Source: RCIO01 sp965232405
GTDB taxonomy: Bacteria > Pseudomonadota > Alphaproteobacteria > Rhizobiales > Rhizobiaceae
Assembly: GCA_965232405.1 (NCBI GenBank)
Contig: OZ246966.1
Coordinates: forward strand, 868,001 to 932,000
Reading direction: 5' to 3'
Length of the DNA stretch: 64,000 nucleotides
Shown here piece after piece: positions 25,109 through 34,055 of this stretch. Made by a program: the position numbers and the translations under genes. Position 1 is the stretch's first letter, and every line of letters begins with the position of its first letter. The notes below the pieces were generated by a model, which worked only from the letters and a program-made list of their open reading frames with translations, searched no databases and was not told the DNA's origin.

Positions 25109-26488
25109 CTATTGTGCTTTCTTGAGATGGTATGATTTCGGGCGGGTCAGATTCTGATAGCCGATCACCGAGAGCCCGCCGCCACGTCCGGTATCCTTGC
25201 AGCCCGTCCAGCACAATGCGGGGTCGAGGTAGTCGGCCCGGTTCATGAACACTGTACCTGTCTCGATGCGGTCGCCGATGCGTGCTGCACGCTCGACATC
25301 GCGTGTCCACAGCGATGCGGTGAGGCCATAGTCGCTGTCATTCATCAGAGCCACGGCCTCGTCGTCATCCTTGACCTTCATGATGCCGACGACCGGGCCG
25401 AAACTCTCCTCGCGCATCACGCGCATGGAATGATCGACATTGGTGAGTATCTGCGGCGTCAGATAGGCCGCGCCATCGTCCTCGGCGAAGGTTTCGATGT
25501 GTGCGGTAGCGCCAGCTTGCAGCGCCTCCGCAATCTGCGCCCTCACCTCGCGGGCAAAGCGCACATTGGCCATCGGGCCGATGGTGGTTTCCTCGTCCAG
25601 CGGGTTGCCGAGCTTGTATTCACGGGTGATCGCCACCGCCTTTTCCACGAACGCGTCGTAATGCTGTTCGGCTACATAGATGCGCTCGATGCCGCAGCAG
25701 CACTGGCCTGAATTGTACATTGCGGCATCGACCAGCGTGGCGGCCGCCGCGTCGAGGTCGGCGTCGTCCATCACATAGCCGGGATCCTTGCCGCCAAGTT
25801 CAGTGGCGACAGCGGTGAATGTGCCGGCAGCAGCCCGCTCCATCGCCTTGCCGCCGCCGACGGAGCCAGTGAAATTGACGAAATCGAAGGCGCGCGAGGC
25901 AATCAGGCCGGACGTCGTGTCGTGGTCGAGGAAGACGTTCAGGAACACATCCTCCGGAACGCCCGCCGAATGAAACGCCCGCGCCATGCGCTCGCCCACC
26001 AGCAGTGTTTGCGTGGCGTGCTTCAGCACCACGACATTGCCGGCAATGAGTGCGGGCGCGATCGTGTTGATGGCGGTCATGTAGGGGTAGTTCCAGGGCG
26101 CGACGACAAACACCACGCCGTGCGGCAAACGCCTGATGTAGCGGCGGAACTGGGCGTCGTCGGCAATCCTGATGTCGGCCAGCGCCTCCTCCGCGATCTG
26201 CGCCATGTAGGAGGCACGCTCGGTGAAGCCGCCAAACTCGCCGCCGTAGCGCACCGGCCGCCCCATCATGCGGGCAAGTTCGGGCACGATCTCGTCGTTC
26301 ATCGCGCCGACGGCGGTGACACCCGCCAGAACCAGTTCGATGCGCTCACGCAGCGGGCGCGCGGCCCATGCCGCCTGCGCGGCGCGCGTGCGCGCAATCC
26401 CGTCAGCCGCCTCGTCCTTGCCCATCACAGGGCGTTCAGCAAACACCGATCCGTCGATCGGCGAGATGCATTTCAGTGTCTCTGTCAT
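25109..26488 (-). CDS. Aldehyde dehydrogenase (NAD(P)-dependent)
   Basis: 459 residues. The active-site Glu230 (ATELGGKDPGYV) and the cysteine cluster SGQCCCGIERIYV (Cys263-265, with Cys264 at the expected 34-residue spacing from the Glu) identify a catalytically complete ALDH. The N-terminus carries VVAPWNYPYMTAINTIAPALIAGN for cofactor binding. It turns the aldehyde made by the neighbouring Fe-ADH into a carboxylate. It sits between the glutamine-synthetase-like gene (12 bases upstream) and the Fe-ADH (one base downstream). Confidence 0.94.
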   Translation of the reverse strand: MTETLKCISPIDGSVFAERPVMGKDEAADGIARTRAAQAAWAARPLRERIELVLAGVTAVGAMNDEIVPELARMMGRPVRYGGEFGGFTERASYMAQIAEEALADIRIADDAQFRRYIRRLPHGVVFVVAPWNYPYMTAINTIAPALIAGNVVVLKHATQTLLVGERMARAFHSAGVPEDVFLNVFLDHDTTSGLIASRAFDFVNFTGSVGGGKAMERAAAGTFTAVATELGGKDPGYVMDDADLDAAAATLVDAAMYNSGQCCCGIERIYVAEQHYDAFVEKAVAITREYKLGNPLDEETTIGPMANVRFAREVRAQIAEALQAGATAHIETFAEDDGAAYLTPQILTNVDHSMRVMREESFGPVVGIMKVKDDDEAVALMNDSDYGLTASLWTRDVERAARIGDRIETGTVFMNRADYLDPALCWTGCKDTGRGGGLSVIGYQNLTRPKSYHLKKAQ

Positions 26489-26500
26489 GATTTTTCCGAT

Positions 26501-27856
26501 CTAGGCCTTCTCGAAGCCGCGTGCGATCTCATAGTCGGTCACGACACGGTCAAAGTCTTCAAGCTCGACTTCTGCCGCGCGCACATAATGGTCGATGACG
26601 CCAGTGCCGAAGGCTTCACGCAGCATCTTTGAGCGCTTCAGCGTCGCGGTCGCGTCACGCAGCGTGCGAGGGATCTGCTTCGCCTTCGCCGCCTCATAGG
26701 CGTCGCCCTTGAGCGGCGGCTGCAGCTCCAGCTTTTCCTCGATGCCGGCAATGCCGGCGGCAATGAGGGCTGCCATCGCCAGATAGGGGTTCAGGTCCGA
26801 ACCGCCGATGCGGCACTCGGCGCGCACGGCCTTGGTCCCCTCGCCGCAAAGGCGGAAACCGGCGGTGCGGTTGTCGATCGACCAGACAATGCCGGTCGGC
26901 GCAAAGGTGCCTTTCTGGAAGCGTTTGTAGCTGTTCACATAAGGCGCCAGGAAACAGGTCACGTCCGGCGCATATTTGATCATGCCGGCGAGATACTGAC
27001 GCATCAGCTCCGACATGCCGTAGTCGCCCTTGGGGTCGTGAAATGCCGGCTTGCCGTCCTTCCAGAGCGACTGATGAATATGCGACGACGAGCCTACCCG
27101 GTCGTGGCGCCATTTCGGCAGGAAGGTTGCCGAATGACCATTTTGCCAGGCGATCTCCTTGACCGCGTGTTTGGCAATGGTGTGGTGGTCCGCCGTTGCT
27201 AGTGGTCCGTCGTAACGGATGTTGAGCTCTTCCTGCCCGGCTTCCGCTTCGCCTTTCGAATTCTCCACCGGAATGCCCGCCGCCCGCAGATGATTGCGGA
27301 TCGGACGCATGACATGCTCTTCCTTGGTGGTCTGGAGAATGTGGTAGTCCTCGTTGTAGCCGCTGATCGGCTTCAGGTCGCGATAACCCTCACGGCGCAG
27401 TTCGTCATAACCCTTGTCGAACAGGAAGAATTCGAGCTCGGTCGCCATCGCCGCCTCGAAGCCCATGGCTTCAAGCCGTGCAATCTGCGCCTTCAGGATC
27501 TGGCGAGGCGAATGCGGCACCGGCTCATGCGTGTGGTGGTCGAGCACGTCGCACAGCACCATGACCGTGCCTTCCAGCCAGGGAACCGGGCGCAGGGTCT
27601 CAAGGTCGGGCTTCAGCACGTAGTCGCCATAGCCCTGCCGCCAGCTTGTCGCCGCGTAACCGTCCGGTGTAGCCATCTCCAGATCCGTCGCCAGCAGATA
27701 ATTGCAGCAATGCGTTTCTTCCCAGGCGCTTTCGACAAAGTGCTCGGCGACGAAACGTTTGCCCATCAGGCGGCCCTGCATATCCACCATGCAGGCAAGC
27801 ACCGTGTCGACGCTGCCGTCAGCCACGCGTTTCTTGAGCTCGTCGAAACCAAGCAT
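26501..27856 (-). CDS. Glutamine synthetase-like gamma-glutamylamide ligase (PuuA/IpuC-like)
   Basis: 451 residues from ATG 27856, which has AAGGG eight bases upstream; ATG 27862 is possible. It has the GS fold: an N-terminal beta-grasp (CMVDMQGRLMGKR), then the catalytic domain with ATELEFFLF (metal Glu), GSSSHIHQSLW (metal/ATP His) and RAECRIGGSDLNPYLAMAA. The adenylylation-site NLYDLPP of true GlnA is absent. Relatives (PuuA, IpuC, GlnA3/4) ligate glutamate to putrescine, isopropylamine or ethanolamine. With the Fe-ADH and ALDH downstream I infer a gamma-glutamylation pathway; the amine is unknown. Confidence 0.9.
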   Translation of the reverse strand: MLGFDELKKRVADGSVDTVLACMVDMQGRLMGKRFVAEHFVESAWEETHCCNYLLATDLEMATPDGYAATSWRQGYGDYVLKPDLETLRPVPWLEGTVMVLCDVLDHHTHEPVPHSPRQILKAQIARLEAMGFEAAMATELEFFLFDKGYDELRREGYRDLKPISGYNEDYHILQTTKEEHVMRPIRNHLRAAGIPVENSKGEAEAGQEELNIRYDGPLATADHHTIAKHAVKEIAWQNGHSATFLPKWRHDRVGSSSHIHQSLWKDGKPAFHDPKGDYGMSELMRQYLAGMIKYAPDVTCFLAPYVNSYKRFQKGTFAPTGIVWSIDNRTAGFRLCGEGTKAVRAECRIGGSDLNPYLAMAALIAAGIAGIEEKLELQPPLKGDAYEAAKAKQIPRTLRDATATLKRSKMLREAFGTGVIDHYVRAAEVELEDFDRVVTDYEIARGFEKA

Positions 27857-27876
27857 TGCCATATCCCTTACAGTGA

Positions 27877-27900
27877 GGCCGGGCGCCAAAACGCCCGGCC
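27877..27900 (-). terminator. Hairpin between TRAP binding protein and ligase gene
   Basis: GGCCGGGCG (27877-27885) pairs perfectly with CGCCCGGCC (27892-27900) around a 6-nt loop. On the transcribed strand it follows the dctP stop by 18 bases and precedes the ligase start by 20. No U-tract follows, so it may be a partial terminator or stability element. Confidence 0.65.
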
Positions 27901-27918
27901 AGTTTTCGTATCCGACGG

Positions 27919-28953
27919 TTAGGTGTAGCGGTAGGGCCGCCCGGCCTTCTGCATGTCGGAATTGTATTTGCGGAAGATCTCGACGATTTTCGCCTTGGTT
28001 TCGGATTCCGAAGCGATCTCGTCCCAGAACTTGACGGCAGCTTCCTCGACCGTCGCCCATTCGGCATCCGGGATCGTGGTGAGCTGCATCTTGGTGCCGT
28101 TGACGCGCAGATTGGCCTCGCCGCCCCAATACCACCACTGGCGGTAATAGTGGCTCTGCTCCATGCAAACCATCAGCAGCGCCTGCAGGTCTTCAGGCAG
28201 TTCGTTCCAGCGCTCCATGTTGGCGAAGAAATGCCCGATCCAGGCGCCAGAGATGTTGTTGGTCAGGAAGTAGTTGGTCACGTCGGCCCAACCCACCGTG
28301 TAGTCCTCGGTGATGCCCGACCATGCGATGCCGTCGAGCTCGCCGGTCTGCACGGCGACTTCGATGTCTTCCCAAGGCAGGGTGACCGGCACGACGCCGA
28401 ACTGAGCCAGGAAGCGGCCGGCCGTCGGGAAGGTGAAGACGCGCTTGCCCTTCAGGTCGGCCAGTGAGTTGATCGGGTCTTTGGTGGCGAAGTGACAGGG
28501 ATCCCACGAGCCAGCCGAGATGTGCTTGACACCCACCTTGGCATACTCTTCTTCCCAGATTTCCTTCAGGCCGTACTGGTTGAACAAAACCGGCACGTCG
28601 AGCGAATAGCGCGAGCCGAAGGGGAAGTAGCCGCCGAACACGGTGACTTCGGTCGGCGAAGCCATCGAGTCGTCATCCGACTGAACGGCGTCGATCGTGC
28701 CGCGCTGCATGGCCTGGAAGAGTTCGCCGGTCGGCACGAGCTGGTCGGCGAAGAACAGCTCGATCTGCATGCGGTCGCCGGCGATCTTGTTGAACAGTTC
28801 GATGGCCGGAACCACGACGTGTTCTGCGAGAGCCGCGCCCGCATAGGTCTGCATGCGCCAGCGAATGGTCGACTGCGCGATTGCGGGGGCGGCAAGTGCT
28901 GTTGCAGGCGCGGCAAGTGCTGCACCCTTGATGAAGGTACGTCTTGTGGTCAT
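27919..28953 (-). CDS. dctP: TRAP transporter substrate-binding protein with Tat-type signal
   Basis: 344 residues from ATG 28953 with GAGGAG upstream; the longer frame adds an unlikely polar N-terminus. The N-terminus is a twin-arginine signal (TTRRTFIKGAALAAPA, cleavage near AIA-Q at 27), so the protein is probably exported folded. The mature part is a DctP family binding protein of the type that dimerises for alpha-keto or amide ligands (MQRGTIDAVQSDDDS, FPTAGRFLAQFG, GELDGIAWSG, tryptophan-rich WWYWGGEANLRVNGTK). In this operon it should bind the amine or amino alcohol fed to the ligase. Confidence 0.92.
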   Translation of the reverse strand: MTTRRTFIKGAALAAPATALAAPAIAQSTIRWRMQTYAGAALAEHVVVPAIELFNKIAGDRMQIELFFADQLVPTGELFQAMQRGTIDAVQSDDDSMASPTEVTVFGGYFPFGSRYSLDVPVLFNQYGLKEIWEEEYAKVGVKHISAGSWDPCHFATKDPINSLADLKGKRVFTFPTAGRFLAQFGVVPVTLPWEDIEVAVQTGELDGIAWSGITEDYTVGWADVTNYFLTNNISGAWIGHFFANMERWNELPEDLQALLMVCMEQSHYYRQWWYWGGEANLRVNGTKMQLTTIPDAEWATVEEAAVKFWDEIASESETKAKIVEIFRKYNSDMQKAGRPYRYT

Positions 28954-28999
28954 TGGTGTTCTCCTCTTTGCTTGAGCATGTTGCGCTTCTTGGCGTCGC

Positions 29000-30325
29000 T
29001 CATTTTCCGTAGACATATTCAGGCAGCCAAAGGGCTATCTGCGGAAAAACCATGATGATCGTCAGCGCCAGCAGCATGACGGCGACGAACGGAATGATGG
29101 ATCGGTAGATGTCGCTCAGCGCGATTTCCGGTGGAGACATCGCCCGCATCAGGAACAGATTGTAGCCGAAGGGCGGCGTCATATACGCGATCTGCGTGGT
29201 GATCGTGTAAAGCACACCATACCAGATGAGATCGAATTCCAGCGCGCCGACGAGCGGAATGTAAAGCGGCGCGACGATGACCAGCATGGCCGTGTCGTCG
29301 AGGAATGTTCCCATCAGGATGAAGCTGAGCTGCATCAGGATCAGAATCATCCATGGCGACAGGCCGAGCCGCTCGGTAAACAGGCTTTCGATCGCCTTGA
29401 CCGCGCCAAGGCCGTCGAACACCGCGCCGAAGGCAAGAGCGGCCAGGATGATCCACATGAACATGCAGGTGATGCCCAGCGTATTGCGCACCGAGGTCTC
29501 GAAGACCTGCCAGGTCATGCGTCCCTTGAGGATGGCGGCCAGCAAGGCTGTGATGGCGCCGATTGCGGAACTTTCCACCAGCGAGGTCCAGCCGTTCACG
29601 AACGGGATCATCATCGCGAAGAAGATCGCCAGCGGCAGCAGGCCGGCAAGCAGCAGGCCGTATTTCTCGCGCGGCGGCAGATCGCGCTCTTCCTTCGAGA
29701 GAACGGGCCCGAGTTCCGGGTTCATGCGGCAGCGAATGGCGATGTAGAGCACGAACATGCCGGCCATCATCAGGCCGGGAATGATGCCTGCGAGCCAGAG
29801 CTGGCCCACCGGCTGACGGGCGATCATCGCGTAGAGCACCAGCACGACGGACGGCGGCACCAGAATGCCGAGCGAACTGCCGGCCTGAATGACGCCGGTC
29901 ACCATTCGCTTGTCGTAGCCGCGCCGCAAGAGTTCGGGTAGCGCAATTGTGGCGCCGATTGCCATGCCGGCGACGGAGAGGCCGTTCATGGCCGATATCA
30001 GCACCATGAGACCGATCGTGCCGATGGCAAGACCGCCGCGCAGCCCGCCCATCCAGACATGGAACATGCGGTAGAGGTCGTCGGCGATGCGGCTTTCCGA
30101 CAGGACGTAGCCCATGAACACGAACATCGGCACCGTGAGCAGCGGGTACCAACGCATGAGCTTGATCGACTGCGAGAACGCGATGTCGAAGCCGCCGCGA
30201 TCGCCCCACAGCGCTAGTGCTGCGATGACGGCGACAAAGCCGATGGCGCCGAAGACGCGCTGCCCTGTGAACAGCAGCAGCATCATCGACACGAACATCA
30301 GAAGGGCGATCAACTCATAAGACAT
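29000..30325 (-). CDS. dctM: TRAP transporter large membrane subunit (DctM family)
   Basis: 441 residues from ATG 30325 (GAGGAGG upstream), the usual family length, with about 12 hydrophobic segments. Family stretches are ALPELLRRGYDKRMVTGVIQAGSSLGILVPPSVVLVLYAMIA, MGTFLDDTAMLVIVAPLYIPLV and ITTQIAYMTPPFGYNLFLMRA. It is the ion-driven symporter half of the TRAP system. It lies two bases after dctQ and 47 bases before dctP. Confidence 0.93.
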   Translation of the reverse strand: MSYELIALLMFVSMMLLLFTGQRVFGAIGFVAVIAALALWGDRGGFDIAFSQSIKLMRWYPLLTVPMFVFMGYVLSESRIADDLYRMFHVWMGGLRGGLAIGTIGLMVLISAMNGLSVAGMAIGATIALPELLRRGYDKRMVTGVIQAGSSLGILVPPSVVLVLYAMIARQPVGQLWLAGIIPGLMMAGMFVLYIAIRCRMNPELGPVLSKEERDLPPREKYGLLLAGLLPLAIFFAMMIPFVNGWTSLVESSAIGAITALLAAILKGRMTWQVFETSVRNTLGITCMFMWIILAALAFGAVFDGLGAVKAIESLFTERLGLSPWMILILMQLSFILMGTFLDDTAMLVIVAPLYIPLVGALEFDLIWYGVLYTITTQIAYMTPPFGYNLFLMRAMSPPEIALSDIYRSIIPFVAVMLLALTIIMVFPQIALWLPEYVYGK

Positions 30326-30327
30326 GA

Positions 30328-30894
30328 TCAGACCTCCTCGCCGCGCAGGTGCAGGATGTCCTTGGCAAGCTCGGACAGCGCCTGCATCAGCATCAGAAGC
30401 AGGCCGAGGCACATGATCGTCTTGATCGGCCACAGATAGGGCCGCCAGATCGTGCGGCTGCGCTCCAGCGTACCGATTTCCTCAGAGCCCGTGATCAGGC
30501 CAGCGAAAAAGGAAAACGGGTCGGTGCCGAAATAACCAAGCGAATAGGCGGTCGAACTGAGGCCGCCCCACAGCATCACCACGAGGTAGGCGATCAGGCA
30601 CAGAACGGTGATGGCGTCGACCGCCGACTTACGCTTCAGCGACCACTTCTCGTAAAAGAGATCCATGCGCACATGCGACCCGGTCTGCACCGCATAGGGA
30701 CCGCCGAGGAAGAAATAGGCGATCATCGCAAACTGGGCGACTTCCAGCGTCCACAGCGACGGAGTCTCGCCGAACTTGCTGAGCGTTGACCAGAAAAGCA
30801 CGGCCATCATGACGAAGATGCCATACATCACGATGCGGCCGACGCGCCGGTTCAGCGCATCCACGGCAGAGGCATAGCTGCGCAGAAACCTCAC
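30328..30894 (-). CDS. dctQ: TRAP transporter small membrane subunit (DctQ family)
   Basis: 188 residues with four hydrophobic helices (about 20-40, 52-70, 92-112 and 155-175) and the family core WTLEVAQFAMIAYFFLGGPYAVQTGSHVRMDLFYE. It overlaps the upstream amidohydrolase gene by four bases, which ties that enzyme to the transport operon. Confidence 0.9.
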   Translation of the reverse strand: MRFLRSYASAVDALNRRVGRIVMYGIFVMMAVLFWSTLSKFGETPSLWTLEVAQFAMIAYFFLGGPYAVQTGSHVRMDLFYEKWSLKRKSAVDAITVLCLIAYLVVMLWGGLSSTAYSLGYFGTDPFSFFAGLITGSEEIGTLERSRTIWRPYLWPIKTIMCLGLLLMLMQALSELAKDILHLRGEEV

Positions 30895-31697
30895 TTCGCA
30901 GTCTCCCCAAGCTGAGGTTGCCGCAGGCTTGCCAGAGAGGCTTCAAGCCATTGTGCCAGATGCTTCGCCATCGCAAGGCACTGTTCAGGCGTGGCGACGA
31001 GGTCGTTGCGAATTTCGATCATCACGTTGAGCAGACCGCGCGGCAATGCGTGCCGCTTCAAAGTGTGCGTCACGCCGTCACCGGGGCCATAGGGTTCGTT
31101 GCGTCGGGTGGCATAACCCTCGGCGGTGTCCAGCATGGCGTCGGCGAGCCGGCTGTCGGTGTCGTGAAGCACACCGATTTCGACATCGCGCCGCTTGCCG
31201 TTGTAAACGGCCGTGAAGCTGTGAAGGGTCACCACGACCGCATCATTGCCCCGCCGATCCAGCAGGTCTTCGACCGAGCGTTCGAATGGCCGGTAGTAGG
31301 CGTCGGTGCGCGACTGCCTGTCAGCCTCGGTCAGATTGCTGTTTCCCGGCACGGAATAGATCTCGCTTACCGAGGGCATCGCGGCTGCCGCCTCGGGCGG
31401 CCGGTTGCAATCGTACACCAGGCGCGAAACCGTGCTGTAAACGAGCGCGGAATTGAGCATTCCCGACAGCGCGAGCGCGGTGTCGAGCGCGCCCGGATCC
31501 CAGGCGATGTGGCTCGTCAGTGCGTCACCCTTCAGGCCCAGATCATGGAACTCTGGCGGTATGCGGGAACTCGCGTGTTCGCAGACCAGAACAATGGGAT
31601 GCGACCCGCCGGGATTGGCGGTCTTCACCACATTGTCGTTGGCAAAAGCTCCAGCCGGTAGCTGCACGCGTCGTCTCCCCGGATGGCCAATGTTCAT
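30891..31697 (-). CDS. N-formylglutamate amidohydrolase family protein
   Basis: 268 residues from ATG 31697; a TTG at 31718 would add seven residues, and neither has a clear Shine-Dalgarno. Family residues are VLVCEHASSRIPPEF near the start, SRLVYDCNRPPEAAAAMPSVSEIY, VVTLHSFTAVYNGKRRDVEIGVLHD (zinc and substrate His) and LNVMIEIRNDLV. Known members hydrolyse an amide on a glutamate derivative. As first gene of the TRAP-ligase-dehydrogenase operon it is a good candidate for the enzyme that releases glutamate from the gamma-glutamyl product. That assignment is inferred from context. Confidence 0.88.
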   Translation of the reverse strand: MNIGHPGRRRVQLPAGAFANDNVVKTANPGGSHPIVLVCEHASSRIPPEFHDLGLKGDALTSHIAWDPGALDTALALSGMLNSALVYSTVSRLVYDCNRPPEAAAAMPSVSEIYSVPGNSNLTEADRQSRTDAYYRPFERSVEDLLDRRGNDAVVVTLHSFTAVYNGKRRDVEIGVLHDTDSRLADAMLDTAEGYATRRNEPYGPGDGVTHTLKRHALPRGLLNVMIEIRNDLVATPEQCLAMAKHLAQWLEASLASLRQPQLGETAK

Positions 31698-31765
31698 TGG
31701 CTGGTGCGGTGGAGTCAATTCATTTTCGTACTATTTTTTTCAATCGTTGCCCCGTTGTGAATTTT

Positions 31766-31794
31766 TTGACACTGACACACGAGGCGCGATACGC
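31766..31794 (+). promoter_or_regulatory. Possible promoter for rpiR-type regulator
   Basis: TTGACA (31766-31771) with 17 bases to ATACGC (31789-31794), 30 bases before the regulator start. The -35 is consensus but the -10 is poor. It sits in the 127-bp gap shared with the divergent amidohydrolase operon, so the regulator could bind here to control both directions. Confidence 0.3.
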
Positions 31795-31824
31795 TGCCCG
31801 CCGAGGAAAAGGGAGTGAAGATGA

Positions 31825-32688
31825 GTGAGCGCGACGACAGTTGCCGACAAACTGCGCGCCAGTACGGATGATCTGACCCGGTCCGAACGGCAGCTTAGCG
31901 GCGTCATTCTGCAGAACTATCCCGTCTCGGGCATGGGCACGATCACGGCGCTCGCGGAGGCTGCAAACGTCTCTACCCCCACGGTTGCGCGGCTGGTGCA
32001 GAAGCTTGGTTATTCGGGCTTTCCGGATTTTCAGCGGGCCCTGCGCGCCGAACTCGACGAGAAAATATCAAGCCCGCTCACCAAACGCGCGACATGGGTG
32101 GACGACGCCCCCGACGCCCATATCCTCAACCGCTTCACCAAGGCGGTGATCGAAAATATCGGGCAGTCGATGGCAGCGATCGACCCGGTGGATTTCAAGG
32201 CCGCATGCGATCTGCTGAGCGATCGCAAGCGTCGTGTCTTCGTGGTGGGTGGGCGCATCACACGGACGCTCGCCGACTATTTCTTCCTGCATATGCAGGT
32301 CATCCGTGACGACGTGGTTCACATCGCGTCCAACTCGAATGCCTGGCCCCATTACATCCTGAATCTGGAACCCGACGACGTGGTCGTCGTCTTCGACATC
32401 CGCCGCTACGAAAACAGCACGCTACGGCTGGCCGAACTCGCCAGCGAGCGTGGCGCCAGCATCATTCTCTTTTCCGATCAGTGGGTGTCGCCGATCGCGC
32501 AGCACGCCAAGGTAACATTCAAGAGCCAGATCGCAGCGCCGTCGGCCTGGGATTCCAATATCGCCGTCATGCTGATCGCCGAGATCGTGATTGCCGAGGT
32601 GCAGGAGCGCAACTGGAAGGAGACGCGCGAACGCATGGAAGCGCTCGAAGAGATGTTCGACAGGACGCGCTTCTTTCGCAAGTTCTAG
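31825..32688 (+). CDS. MurR/RpiR family transcriptional regulator with SIS domain
   Basis: 287 residues from GTG 31825 (AAGGGAG upstream). The N-terminal helix-turn-helix (about 1-77) has ITALAEAANVSTPTVARLVQKLGYSGFPDFQRAL, and the C-terminal SIS domain (about 110-250) normally binds a phosphosugar. It is divergent from the amidohydrolase-TRAP-ligase operon, making it the likely local regulator. The ligand need not be a sugar, because RpiR proteins control varied catabolic operons in rhizobia. 190 bases without a visible gene separate it from the next gene, so it may also influence the following cluster. Confidence 0.9.
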   Translation: MSATTVADKLRASTDDLTRSERQLSGVILQNYPVSGMGTITALAEAANVSTPTVARLVQKLGYSGFPDFQRALRAELDEKISSPLTKRATWVDDAPDAHILNRFTKAVIENIGQSMAAIDPVDFKAACDLLSDRKRRVFVVGGRITRTLADYFFLHMQVIRDDVVHIASNSNAWPHYILNLEPDDVVVVFDIRRYENSTLRLAELASERGASIILFSDQWVSPIAQHAKVTFKSQIAAPSAWDSNIAVMLIAEIVIAEVQERNWKETRERMEALEEMFDRTRFFRKF

Positions 32689-32878
32689 GCGAGGCGGTGA
32701 TGGCATTCGGACGGTAAGGCACCCGCCAAAGCGATCAACTTTCGTCGCCTCCCAAACCATGCAAGGATGCCGCCGTTTTGCGCGGCGGCGCTCCAATCGC
32801 GACGCCACACGCCGGGGGATCACAGAACCAGACTGAAGCGCCGTTCACGGATTGCCCGTGTGATGGCAAGGGGCAGGA

Positions 32879-34018
32879 ATGGCTGAAATTCACGACATCG
32901 TCGTCATCGGCGCAGGTATTGCAGGAGCCTCCGTCGCAGCCGAACTGGCAGCGGCCAGCCGCGATGTCGCGCTTCTGGAGATGGAGGACCAGCCCGGCTA
33001 TCACTCCACGGGCCGTTCGGCGGCAATCCTCGCCCAGTCCTACGGAACCGCCCCTATCCGCAAGCTGACCGGAGCTTCGGAAGCATTCTTCAACAACCCG
33101 CCGGACGGATTTTGCGACCACCCTCTGCTGTCGCCTCGACCGATCATTCGCATCGCGCGGCCCGATCAGGCCGAGCGGCTCAAGCGCCTCTTTGACGATA
33201 GCAATGATGGCGGCATGCTCGAATGGCTGGATGAGGACGAGGTAGCAAAGGCTGCGCCGCATCTGCGGACCGGTTATGCCGTCTGTGGCTTCCGCAATGG
33301 CGGAGCGCAGGACATTGACGTGAACGCCCTGCTTCAGGGCTACATCAGGCAATTCAGGCAGGCGGGCGGACAGTTGCACACCAGATGCCAAGTCACCGCG
33401 CTGACATTCACCGGCGGGCACTGGACCGTCGAGACTTCGAACGGTGTCTTCAAGGGACATGTCGTGGTGAACGCCGCCGGCGCGTGGGCAGCGGAGATCG
33501 GCCAGCTCGCCGGAGCGCTCGAGATACCGCTCATGCCGATGCGGCGTTCCGCGGTCGTTTTCGATGCACCTGAGCGCATGAATGTCGACGAACTGCCGAT
33601 GGTGGTCGACGGAGACGAGCAATTTTACATGAAGCCGGAGGCCGGCAGGTTGATGGCGTCACCGGGCGACGAAACGCCCAGCCCGCCCTGCGATGCTGCG
33701 CCTGAGGAAATCGACGTAGCGATCTGCGTCGACCGCGTCGAAACGGCGTTCGATCTCGACGTCCGCAGGATCAACAGCAAATGGGCCGGGCTGCGCAGTT
33801 TCCTGCCGGATCGTATCCCGGTTTGCGGATTCGATCCGAACGCGCCATCATTCCTCTGGCTTGCCGGTCAGGGCGGTTTCGGTGTGCAGACCGCACCTGC
33901 CCTGTCGCGGCTTGCGGCATCACTTGTCACTGACAACCCGCCGCACTCCACATTGGCGGAAGCCGGCGTCGCGGCGGAGACCTTTGCCCCGCAGCGTCTA
34001 AACTCAAGCCAGGGATGA
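32879..34018 (+). CDS. FAD-dependent D-amino-acid dehydrogenase, DauA-like (DAO family)
   Basis: 379 residues. The FAD-binding GAGIAG is at residues 11-16, followed by the DAO-family stretch GYHSTGRSAAILAQSYG. The residues FFNNPPDGFCDHPLLSPRP and TWAGLRSF-like KWAGLRSFLPDRIPV closely resemble Pseudomonas D-arginine dehydrogenase DauA, as does the C-terminal WLAGQGGFGVQTAPALS. It likely oxidises a D-amino acid to an imino/keto acid, passing electrons to the respiratory chain. It is first in a cluster with a TTT transporter and a metallo-hydrolase. Exact substrate is unproven. Confidence 0.85.
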   Translation: MAEIHDIVVIGAGIAGASVAAELAAASRDVALLEMEDQPGYHSTGRSAAILAQSYGTAPIRKLTGASEAFFNNPPDGFCDHPLLSPRPIIRIARPDQAERLKRLFDDSNDGGMLEWLDEDEVAKAAPHLRTGYAVCGFRNGGAQDIDVNALLQGYIRQFRQAGGQLHTRCQVTALTFTGGHWTVETSNGVFKGHVVVNAAGAWAAEIGQLAGALEIPLMPMRRSAVVFDAPERMNVDELPMVVDGDEQFYMKPEAGRLMASPGDETPSPPCDAAPEEIDVAICVDRVETAFDLDVRRINSKWAGLRSFLPDRIPVCGFDPNAPSFLWLAGQGGFGVQTAPALSRLAASLVTDNPPHSTLAEAGVAAETFAPQRLNSSQG

Positions 34019-34055
34019 GGCCCTGGGTCTTACAAGGACAAATGGGAGCAAAGAC

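Noticed and set aside
32689..32878. Small gene or terminator between the RpiR gene and the DauA-like gene
   Set aside because: Only a short GCCGCC/GGCGGC stem and no coding frame with a ribosome site; not strong enough to call.
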